From an uncultured Opitutaceae bacterium (lineage in GTDB: Bacteria; Verrucomicrobiota; Verrucomicrobiia; Opitutales; Opitutaceae), in assembly GCA_937128785.1 (NCBI GenBank), contig CAKZMS010000473.1, positions 1 through 12,270 on the forward strand: a stretch of DNA of 12,270 nucleotides, in the 5' to 3' direction. Shown one piece after another: positions 6,781 to 12,270 of the stretch. The notes beneath the pieces are model-generated. The model worked only from the letters and a program-made list of their open reading frames with translations. It had not been told where the DNA came from and made no database searches. Numbering within the stretch: the first letter of the stretch is position 1; every line of letters starts with the position of its first letter. The translations under genes and the position numbers were made by a program.

Positions 6781-8100
6781 GTGGTCGCTCCGCAATCTTC
6801 CTCCCCTTCCACCTCTTCACCATCCGGATCCCGCACCGCTGCCGTCCAGGAGATGGCCAAGCTGCAACGCCAGCTGTTCGAACTCGAGCGGGCGTTCATT
6901 GCCGGTGCCACGACCCTGGTTCCCCGGGTCGGCGAACCGGAACTGAAGTATCTCATCTGCCAGCATGTCTGGGAAAGTGCCGGGCATGGTCGCTTCCTTC
7001 GTGAACGCGGACGGGAGCTCAGCGGATTCGGCAAATCCGACTCGATCAGCGACGAAATCTGGAAAATTTTCCACGAGGCCGCGGTCGCCAATGATGAGGA
7101 CAAGGCACTCGCCGGATTCTACCGCGTGCTCAAGCCCCACCTCCTGGCGACCTACCGTCACTATCTGGAAACCACTCATCACCTGGCTGACTGGCCTTCC
7201 CGCAAACTCGTGGAGGAGTTTATCTCCGACGAAGAACGCCACCTCGAGGAAATCGAACCTTGGCTGAAGAGCAGCGATGCCATCCAGGCTTGGTGCGGAC
7301 ACCTGCGCGTGGCCCTGACCTCACTACCGCGTTCCGCCAGCAAGACGCCCGCCATTGAACTCCCCGACTCGTTCCGGTGGTTTCACGCGGAATCTCCCTA
7401 CCAACATCCGGAGACCTGCAACCGCGCCCCTTATCCGACCTGCTCCAGCGTGTTCAGCGAGGACCCCAAGGAAACTCCCATCGTGCGCGCATGGCTCCAA
7501 GATCCCCAGACCGATCCGCGCACGATACGCGCAATGATCTACGTCTGGCTCATGATGGAGTTGGATGCCGTCGACTATCTTTCCACCGTATTTGTCGAAA
7601 CCCTCCAGGCACCGTTTGACCTGCATCACGACCTCGCCCGTCACCTGTGGGATGAGTCCCGTCACAGCCAGTTCGGTTTCCGCCAGTTACCGAAACTCGG
7701 ATTCGATCTCATGACGGTCGAGCACTCGCTGGATCTCTACAACATCCTGGTAAAGATGCCGCCGGCGGAACGCTACGCCATGATGACCATGGAATTTGAA
7801 GCGGGCAGCTTCCCGATCAAAGCCCACATCATGGATCGGGTGCGGGAGCTCAACGACTTCGAGGCCGACACCCTCTTGGCCTTCGATCGAAACGATGAGC
7901 AGAACCACGTGCGTTACGGTCACCAGTGGCTGCCTACGATCATGAAACTCTGCGGCCACGAGGAACCGGTGGAGGACTTTGTGAAATCCACCCAGGCCAA
8001 TTTCGCCAAGATGGCTGAGCTCCATGGGGGCAAAACCCCCCATGCGCTTGCCCCCGAGGAGCGGCTAACCGGCGAGAAGATCCTCGCGGGCATCAGCTGA
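6781..8100 (+). CDS. Two-domain ferritin-like diiron protein, function unknown
   Basis: The 439-residue product contains two successive four-helix bundles of the ferritin-like type. The C-terminal bundle has the full diiron ligand pattern: Glu260 in helix 1 (WLMMELDAVDYL), Glu292-x-x-His295 in helix 2 (HLWDESRHSQFG), Glu338 or Glu340 in helix 3 (MTMEFEAG) and Glu373-x-x-His376 in helix 4 (RNDEQNHVRYG). The N-terminal bundle has Glu34 or Glu36, Glu130 and Glu151-x-x-His154, but its second helix reads WESAGHGRF. Aligned with WDESRHSQF, this puts Ser66 at the ExxH glutamate. A linker around residues 175-235 includes three cysteine or proline-rich turns. There is no signal peptide. The gene starts at GTG 6781 or at ATG 6853; the 24 extra residues are serine- and proline-rich and dispensable. 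I do not recognise a characterised family; candidate roles are an oxygenase, an oxidase, or a partner of the adjacent PhyH enzyme. It ends the unit at a strong terminator. Confidence 0.8.
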   Translation: MVAPQSSSPSTSSPSGSRTAAVQEMAKLQRQLFELERAFIAGATTLVPRVGEPELKYLICQHVWESAGHGRFLRERGRELSGFGKSDSISDEIWKIFHEAAVANDEDKALAGFYRVLKPHLLATYRHYLETTHHLADWPSRKLVEEFISDEERHLEEIEPWLKSSDAIQAWCGHLRVALTSLPRSASKTPAIELPDSFRWFHAESPYQHPETCNRAPYPTCSSVFSEDPKETPIVRAWLQDPQTDPRTIRAMIYVWLMMELDAVDYLSTVFVETLQAPFDLHHDLARHLWDESRHSQFGFRQLPKLGFDLMTVEHSLDLYNILVKMPPAERYAMMTMEFEAGSFPIKAHIMDRVRELNDFEADTLLAFDRNDEQNHVRYGHQWLPTIMKLCGHEEPVEDFVKSTQANFAKMAELHGGKTPHALAPEERLTGEKILAGIS

Positions 8101-8133
8101 GACTACCTCCCCCCTCCACCTCATTTCTCCGGT

Positions 8134-8157
8134 GCCGACGCGGTCGGCCCCTTTTTT
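8134..8157 (+). terminator. Intrinsic terminator after the oxygenase/diiron unit
   Basis: A perfect 6-bp GC-rich stem, GCCGAC (8134-8139) and GTCGGC (8143-8148), with a three-base loop is followed after CCC by six T residues (8152-8157). It starts 34 bases after the stop at 8100. This is the textbook layout of a Rho-independent terminator for rightward transcription, and it separates this unit from the symporter operon. Confidence 0.85.
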
Positions 8158-8175
8158 GTGCTCCTTGGAGAGCAC
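8158..8175. repeat. Second inverted repeat immediately after the terminator
   Basis: GTGCTC (8158-8163) and GAGCAC (8170-8175) form a perfect 6-bp inverted repeat with a six-base spacer, directly abutting the T-tract of the terminator. It has no T-run of its own on either strand. It may be a backup stem that stabilises the transcript end, or an operator for the downstream operon. Confidence 0.5.
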
Positions 8176-8224
8176 CGCATGCGATTTACGCCGGCTCTCA
8201 CCGCCAAAATGCGACCAAACCCGA

Positions 8225-8236
8225 ATGAAATTTCAT
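8225..8236. promoter_or_regulatory. Perfect 12-bp palindrome upstream of the symporter operon (putative operator)
   Basis: ATGAAATTTCAT is fully self-complementary and sits 111 bases before the symporter start, in the most AT-rich part of the 247-bp gap between 8101 and 8347. It is followed by TGAAATAAATTTGGCTTGAG, which adds a half-copy of TGAAAT and a TTGAGC hexamer (8251-8256) that could be a weak -35; no good -10 is seen at proper spacing. The palindrome fits an operator for a dimeric repressor or activator, but no such regulator lies in the window. The rest of the gap holds the terminator hairpins and no visible gene. Confidence 0.4.
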
Positions 8237-8347
8237 GAAATAAATTTGGCTTGAGCCTCGTAAATTCTGAAAAGTTGTTCAGGGTTTCACCGGTCTTCCC
8301 CCCGACGCTCGCCCGACCGTCCGACCACCCAAACCCTCCAGGTTTTC

Positions 8348-10270
8348 ATGCTCCGTCCTACCCCCTTTAGAATCTTTTCCGTTCTGCTTTGCTGCCTTTG
8401 GCTCCAGGCCGATCTCGTCGCCGAAAACGAGTTGGTGAAGGTCGAATCCAGAGCCATCGCGAGCACCGACATCTCCGGACTCGTTCGCGAAGCCACGCCG
8501 CTTCCCGAGGGCCATGCGACGCCACCCTCCGAGCTGATCGATGGCGTCACGAGTGCATCCGGCCAGGCCTTCATCCTCGGACTGACCCACTTGGCAGGCG
8601 ATGAGTATGGCATCCTCACTTATCACGCCATCACCGACACCTGGGTGCTGGCGGGCCGCAATCAATTGGATGCGGCCCCGACGTCCGTGCAGCCGATCGA
8701 CCGCGGATTCTTGGTCACCACCGACGACCCGTCCTCTCCCGTCGCCCTGGAGCTGGTTCAAATCAAGAAGTCGCTGCCCGTCATCGATTGGGTGATGATC
8801 GTAGGCTACCTCCTCGCGATGCTCGGGGTAGGCTGGTATTGCTACAACCGTGAGAAACGCAGCGCCGGATCGACCACCGACTATTTTCTGGCCGGCCGGG
8901 ACGTTCCTTGGTGGGCCGCGGGGCTGAGCCTTTACGCCACCGGCACGAGTGCGATCAGCTTCATCGCCATCCCCGCCCTCTCCTTTCGCACCGATTGGCT
9001 GTATCTGTCGCAACAATGTATCGGGGTCTTCGGACTGTTGATCGTGGCCTACAAGATCATCCCGGTGATCCGTCGGCTGAATCTCATCTCCATCTACACG
9101 TATCTGGAGACGCGCTTCCATCCGTCGATTCGCTTAATGGCCAGTGCCCTGACGATCCTGTTCCAACTGGTGGGCCGATTGAGTATCGTACTCTACCTGC
9201 CGGCCTTGGCCATCGCCAGTGTGACGGGAGCGGATGTGGTGATGTGCATCGTGCTGATGGGTATCGTCACCACGCTCTATACCCTCGTAGGTGGCATGAA
9301 GGCAGTGATCTGGACCGATGTCATTCAGGTGTTTGTCATGGTCGGCGGGGCGCTGTTTGCGATCGGCTATGTGATTGCCGGCGTGGACGGGGGCGTGGGC
9401 GAAATCATCTCCATCACGAGTGCCAACGATAAGGCTCACCTGTTCGACTTCAGCTGGGATTTCGCCACTCCGACCGTTTGGGCCATTATCCTCGTGGTGT
9501 TGACCGATGTTCCCACCTGGCCGAAGGAACAGATCATGATGCAGCGGGTGTTGGCGACGCGGGATGACAAGCAGGCGCGCTCATCCGTGCTCATGCTCGC
9601 CGCCGCCGTTATTCCGGGCAGCTTCCTGTTCTACTCGATCGGCACCGCGCTCTACGCGTTCTACAAATCCAATCCCGAACGACTCAATCCGCTGATCGAT
9701 ACGGATGCCACCTTCCCAGTCTTCATCGCGGCTGAACTCCCCATGGGCATCACCGGATTGATCATCGCCGGCCTGTTCGCCGCATCGATGTCGACTCTCT
9801 CCAGCGGTCTGAACAGCGTGGCCACGCTCACCTCCATCGATTTCTACGAACGGTTGGCCAAGAACGCCTCGCAGAAGACCAGTCTAAAACTTGCTTACGC
9901 TGTCACGATTCTCTCGGGTATCATCAGCACGGCCGTCGCTGTGCTCTTCACTTTCTTCGATATCAAATCGATGTTCGACGCGATGCTTCAACTTACAGCC
10001 ATTTTGGGCGGCGGATTCGCCGGCACCTACGCGCTGGGTCTCTTCACCAAACGGGCCACCTGGCAGGGCGCTTTGTTGGGCACCGCAGCCAGCGTGGCCG
10101 TCGCTCTGATGTTGCGCACCGTCATCAGTCCCATCCTGCTGAACCCCGCCGCGATTGCCGCCTGCATGATCGTAGGCTACGGCGCCTCGTATCTCTTCCC
10201 GGCTCCCAAACAAAATTTGGACGGCCTCACCATATTCTCCGTTCGCTCAAAACCTACCGAATCACCATGA
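8348..10270 (+). CDS. Sodium:solute symporter (SSS family) with signal peptide and Kelch-like N-terminal extension
   Basis: The 640-residue inner-membrane protein is a sodium-coupled transporter of the SSS family, which includes sugar, sialic acid and carboxylate carriers. Residues 1-25 look like a signal peptide (a basic start, hydrophobic FSVLLCCLWL, possible cleavage at LVA-E). Residues 26-145 form a soluble segment that should face the periplasm; within it Y92 to W99 (YHAITDTW) matches a single blade of the Kelch propellers that are fused to SSS carriers in related proteins. The first transmembrane helix starts near residue 146 (VIDWVMIVGYLLAML), and about 13 helices follow. Family marks include DYFLAGRDVPWWAAGLSLYATGTSAIS, YTLVGGMKAVIWTD and LFAASMSTLSSGLNS, the last near the conserved sodium site. 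ATG 8348 is preceded by a weak CAGG. It is first in an operon and its stop overlaps the next start by 4 bp. The substrate is likely a sugar or sugar acid, by context. Confidence 0.93.
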   Translation: MLRPTPFRIFSVLLCCLWLQADLVAENELVKVESRAIASTDISGLVREATPLPEGHATPPSELIDGVTSASGQAFILGLTHLAGDEYGILTYHAITDTWVLAGRNQLDAAPTSVQPIDRGFLVTTDDPSSPVALELVQIKKSLPVIDWVMIVGYLLAMLGVGWYCYNREKRSAGSTTDYFLAGRDVPWWAAGLSLYATGTSAISFIAIPALSFRTDWLYLSQQCIGVFGLLIVAYKIIPVIRRLNLISIYTYLETRFHPSIRLMASALTILFQLVGRLSIVLYLPALAIASVTGADVVMCIVLMGIVTTLYTLVGGMKAVIWTDVIQVFVMVGGALFAIGYVIAGVDGGVGEIISITSANDKAHLFDFSWDFATPTVWAIILVVLTDVPTWPKEQIMMQRVLATRDDKQARSSVLMLAAAVIPGSFLFYSIGTALYAFYKSNPERLNPLIDTDATFPVFIAAELPMGITGLIIAGLFAASMSTLSSGLNSVATLTSIDFYERLAKNASQKTSLKLAYAVTILSGIISTAVAVLFTFFDIKSMFDAMLQLTAILGGGFAGTYALGLFTKRATWQGALLGTAASVAVALMLRTVISPILLNPAAIAACMIVGYGASYLFPAPKQNLDGLTIFSVRSKPTESP

Positions 10271-11343
10271 GCAAAACCTATCGCGCCGTTCTCGTCGGCA
10301 CCGGATCCATCTGCGACGCCCACCTGCGGGCGGTTGAGTCAATCAATGACCGCGTCGAGCTGGTGGCCGCAGTTGATATCGACCCCGAACGCGTGAAGAC
10401 CTTTTGCGAGCGCGCCAAAGTGCCGCACGCCTTCACCGACTTCGACGAAATGCTTGAGGAGATCGGTCCGGATTTGGTGTTGATCGCGACCCCTCCGAGC
10501 AGCCATGCCGAAATGAGCATCAAGGCCATGGAAAAAGGTGCCTGGGTGCTGTGCGAAAAACCACTTTGCGGCTCTCTGGCCGAACTCGACGAAATCCGCG
10601 CGGCCGAACAACGCACGGGGTGCTACACCGGCTGCGTGTTCCAGATGCGGTTCGCCTCCTCCAATCTCCACCTCAAGCGCCTCGCCGCCGCCGGTCAGCT
10701 GGGCAAGCCGCTGATCGGTGTGTGCAATACCCTGTGGTATCGCGATGAGGCCTACTACGCCGTGCCGTGGCGCGGTCGTTGGGAGACCGAACTCGGCGGC
10801 CCCACTATGGGACTCGGCATCCATGCGATGGACCACTTTCTCGATATCTTCGGCGAGTGGGCAGAAGTCCGCGCCATGGCCGGCACGCTCGATCGCGACA
10901 TTGAAGTGGAAGATGTCTCGATGGCGTTGGTGCGCTTCCAGAGCGGCGCCTTCGGTTCCATCGTCAACAGTGCTCTCAGCCCGCGGCAGGAGACCTACCT
11001 GCGACTCGACTACCAACGCGCCACCGTCGAGCTCACCCATCTCTACGGCTACACCAAGGACGACTGGAAACTCACCCTCACTCCGCCCGCGCAAGACGAT
11101 GCCTTGCAGCAGGCCTGGCAAAGCTCGCCGCCCGACGTCGGCTCCTCCCACGGTGCCCAACTGCGCGCCTTTGTGCAGGACATGGACCGCGGGGAGTGCC
11201 CCCACACTTCCGGCGTTGAAGCCCGCCGCACCCTGGAGTTTTTGACCGCGATCTATAAGTCCGCGTTCACCAACCAGCCGATCGCACGGGACTCGATCCA
11301 AGCGGGCGACCCCTACTACCAGAAGCTTTCCGGGGACCGGTAG
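10267..11343 (+). CDS. Gfo/Idh/MocA-family NAD(P)-dependent oxidoreductase
   Basis: The 358-residue cytoplasmic enzyme has the two-domain layout of the Gfo/Idh/MocA family, which oxidises, reduces or epimerises sugars and cyclitols using NAD(P). The Rossmann fold opens with AVLVGTGSICDAHLRAV, followed by VAAVDIDPERV for the adenosine ribose and LVLIATPPSSHAEMSIKAM. The catalytic lysine is Lys98 in CEKPL. The C-terminal alpha/beta domain carries GGPTMGLGIHAMDHFLDIFG, with His186 and Asp189 in the usual GIHxxD position. The ATG lies within the symporter's stop (ATGA, 4-bp overlap), which implies translational coupling. Coupling to a transporter and an epimerase-like gene points to metabolism of the imported sugar. 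The exact substrate, and whether the reaction is oxidation or a transient oxidation-elimination step, cannot be told. Confidence 0.93.
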   Translation: MSKTYRAVLVGTGSICDAHLRAVESINDRVELVAAVDIDPERVKTFCERAKVPHAFTDFDEMLEEIGPDLVLIATPPSSHAEMSIKAMEKGAWVLCEKPLCGSLAELDEIRAAEQRTGCYTGCVFQMRFASSNLHLKRLAAAGQLGKPLIGVCNTLWYRDEAYYAVPWRGRWETELGGPTMGLGIHAMDHFLDIFGEWAEVRAMAGTLDRDIEVEDVSMALVRFQSGAFGSIVNSALSPRQETYLRLDYQRATVELTHLYGYTKDDWKLTLTPPAQDDALQQAWQSSPPDVGSSHGAQLRAFVQDMDRGECPHTSGVEARRTLEFLTAIYKSAFTNQPIARDSIQAGDPYYQKLSGDR

Positions 11344-11352
11344 ATTCCTGCC

Positions 11353-12207
11353 ATGCTCAAGCTGGCCAACGATCAGCTCCGGATCGACGTGCTTGATCCC
11401 ACCGCCAACGCGGATTTGCTGGGACCTCGATTCTGCGCCGGGGCCTTTGTCTGGCAGATCCATGATGCCGCGGCCGGCCCCTTGTTGAGCGGCCCCGAGG
11501 GTCCCGAGCCCACACCCGATCCCTTCAACGGTCATGGCATCCCGGAAGCATGCCGGGATCGCGCGCGCTCGGGCCAGGCCTGGCTGTGGCAGGACGACGA
11601 AGGTTTCGCTCCCGGCGTCGGAACCCTGCAGCGCAATGCCGACGGCGTGTTCATCAGCCAACCGTGCAACTGGCACCTGGACATCGGACCCACCCGGGCA
11701 GAGTTCCGATCCCGCCACGCGGCCGCCGGCTATGAAGCCGAGCTGACCCGCACGCTCGAACTCGACGGACGTACCCTCCAAAGCCACAGCCGCCTGACCA
11801 ACCGCGGAAAAAAACCAATGGAATTGGAGTGGTTTGCGCATCCCTTTTTCGCCCTCGATTCCCAGGGTGCGATCGCCGTCGAACTGCCGCCAGGTGCTTC
11901 GATCGCTCCGGATAGCGGGTTCCTCCTCGAGGCCAACATCCTCCGCGGCGCGCGGCGCTACTTCGGTAAAGACGATGGCGCGTTCACCCTTCCCGACGGA
12001 TTAACCCAGCGGACCCTTGACGTTAACATCTCCCACCCGGCGCTGAAAAACGGCATTCAATTTAATACGGACTTCGTGCCATCCGAGTGCCCGATCTGGA
12101 TGAATGGATTCACCTTCTCCATCGAGCCCTATCAACGGCTGTCGGTGGCAACCGGAGAAACCCGCGAGTGGCAACTCACCTACGTCTTCAGTCCGGCCCT
12201 GACATAG
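11353..12207 (+). CDS. Aldose-1-epimerase-like (galactose mutarotase-fold) protein
   Basis: The 284-residue cytoplasmic protein reads as the beta-supersandwich of the aldose-1-epimerase superfamily, which interconverts anomers of free or phosphorylated sugars. Candidate active-site residues fall in the family order: His61 in FNGHGIPEA, His163 in EWFAHPFFALD (compare NHxYFNL in GalM) and Glu258 in FSIEPYQRLS (compare EPQ in GalM, the general base). The opening LGPRFCAGAFVWQI is the usual first sheet. It is shorter than E. coli GalM by about 60 residues and clearly divergent from it, so it may act on another sugar or serve only in binding. It follows the dehydrogenase after 9 bp and is probably the last gene of this operon. 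ATG 11353 is chosen because no earlier start fits; no Shine-Dalgarno is visible. No obvious terminator follows within the 63 bases left in the window. Confidence 0.85.
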   Translation: MLKLANDQLRIDVLDPTANADLLGPRFCAGAFVWQIHDAAAGPLLSGPEGPEPTPDPFNGHGIPEACRDRARSGQAWLWQDDEGFAPGVGTLQRNADGVFISQPCNWHLDIGPTRAEFRSRHAAAGYEAELTRTLELDGRTLQSHSRLTNRGKKPMELEWFAHPFFALDSQGAIAVELPPGASIAPDSGFLLEANILRGARRYFGKDDGAFTLPDGLTQRTLDVNISHPALKNGIQFNTDFVPSECPIWMNGFTFSIEPYQRLSVATGETREWQLTYVFSPALT

Positions 12208-12224
12208 TCACGACTAGGTTCAAA

Positions 12225-12239
12225 GTTCGTATTACGAAC
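12225..12239. promoter_or_regulatory. Perfect 15-bp palindrome (putative operator) after the operon
   Basis: GTTCGTATTACGAAC is a perfect inverted repeat of 7-bp arms around a single T, 17 bases after the stop of the epimerase-like gene. A one-base centre cannot form a stable hairpin and no T-tract follows, so it is not a terminator; it resembles a repressor operator of the LacI or GntR type. The gene it controls would lie beyond the right edge. The remaining bases to 12270 hold no gene I can support. Confidence 0.5.
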
Positions 12240-12270
12240 ATTGGGCTTGGAGGAAATTTGGCGGCTTGAA

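Noticed and set aside
5794..6795. Minus-strand frame of 333 codons opposite the PhyH gene
   Set aside because: The plus strand encodes an intact iron triad; the antisense product shows no family motif.
10339..11841. Minus-strand frame of 500 codons spanning two plus-strand genes
   Set aside because: It runs across the junction between the dehydrogenase and the epimerase-like gene, both clearly real, and its product has no recognisable domain.

Overview
The window is a high-GC stretch of bacterial chromosome with densely packed genes, non-secreted glycosidases, two AraC-type regulators, a sodium:solute symporter and a Gfo/Idh/MocA dehydrogenase. This gene mix, the scarcity of Shine-Dalgarno sequences and the protein style suggest a member of the Verrucomicrobiota, perhaps an Opitutaceae relative. 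That assignment is inference: no rRNA or marker gene is present. No tRNA, rRNA, CRISPR array, insertion sequence or transposase was seen.

Layout, left to right. (1) 1-828, minus: an AraC/XylS regulator whose C-terminus runs off the left edge. (2) 829-942: a 114-bp divergent control region holding four same-orientation CCAAT motifs. (3) 943-4761, plus: a tight two-gene unit of a cytoplasmic GH51 alpha-L-arabinofuranosidase and a 766-residue glycosidase-like TIM-barrel protein whose family I cannot name with certainty. (4) 4834-5682, minus: a second, unrelated AraC regulator with a cupin sensor domain. It is convergent with the glycosidase unit and divergent from the next genes. (5) 5812-8100, plus: a phytanoyl-CoA-dioxygenase-type Fe(II)/2-oxoglutarate oxygenase followed by a protein with two ferritin-like diiron four-helix bundles. 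This pair ends at a clear intrinsic terminator. (6) 8348-12207, plus: an operon of a sodium:solute symporter with a signal peptide and a Kelch-like periplasmic extension, a Gfo/Idh/MocA oxidoreductase (4-bp overlap) and an aldose-1-epimerase-like protein (9-bp gap). (7) 12208-12270: the start of an intergenic region with a perfect 15-bp palindrome.

The likely working picture is sugar scavenging. The symporter would import a sugar or short glycoside, and the two cytoplasmic glycosidases would trim arabinose-decorated oligosaccharides. The epimerase-like protein would present the correct anomer, and the Gfo/Idh/MocA enzyme would oxidise or rearrange the product. The two AraC proteins probably control the flanking units. 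The oxygenase plus double-diiron pair is not explained by this pathway and is the most unusual part of the window, together with the unclassified glycosidase-like gene.
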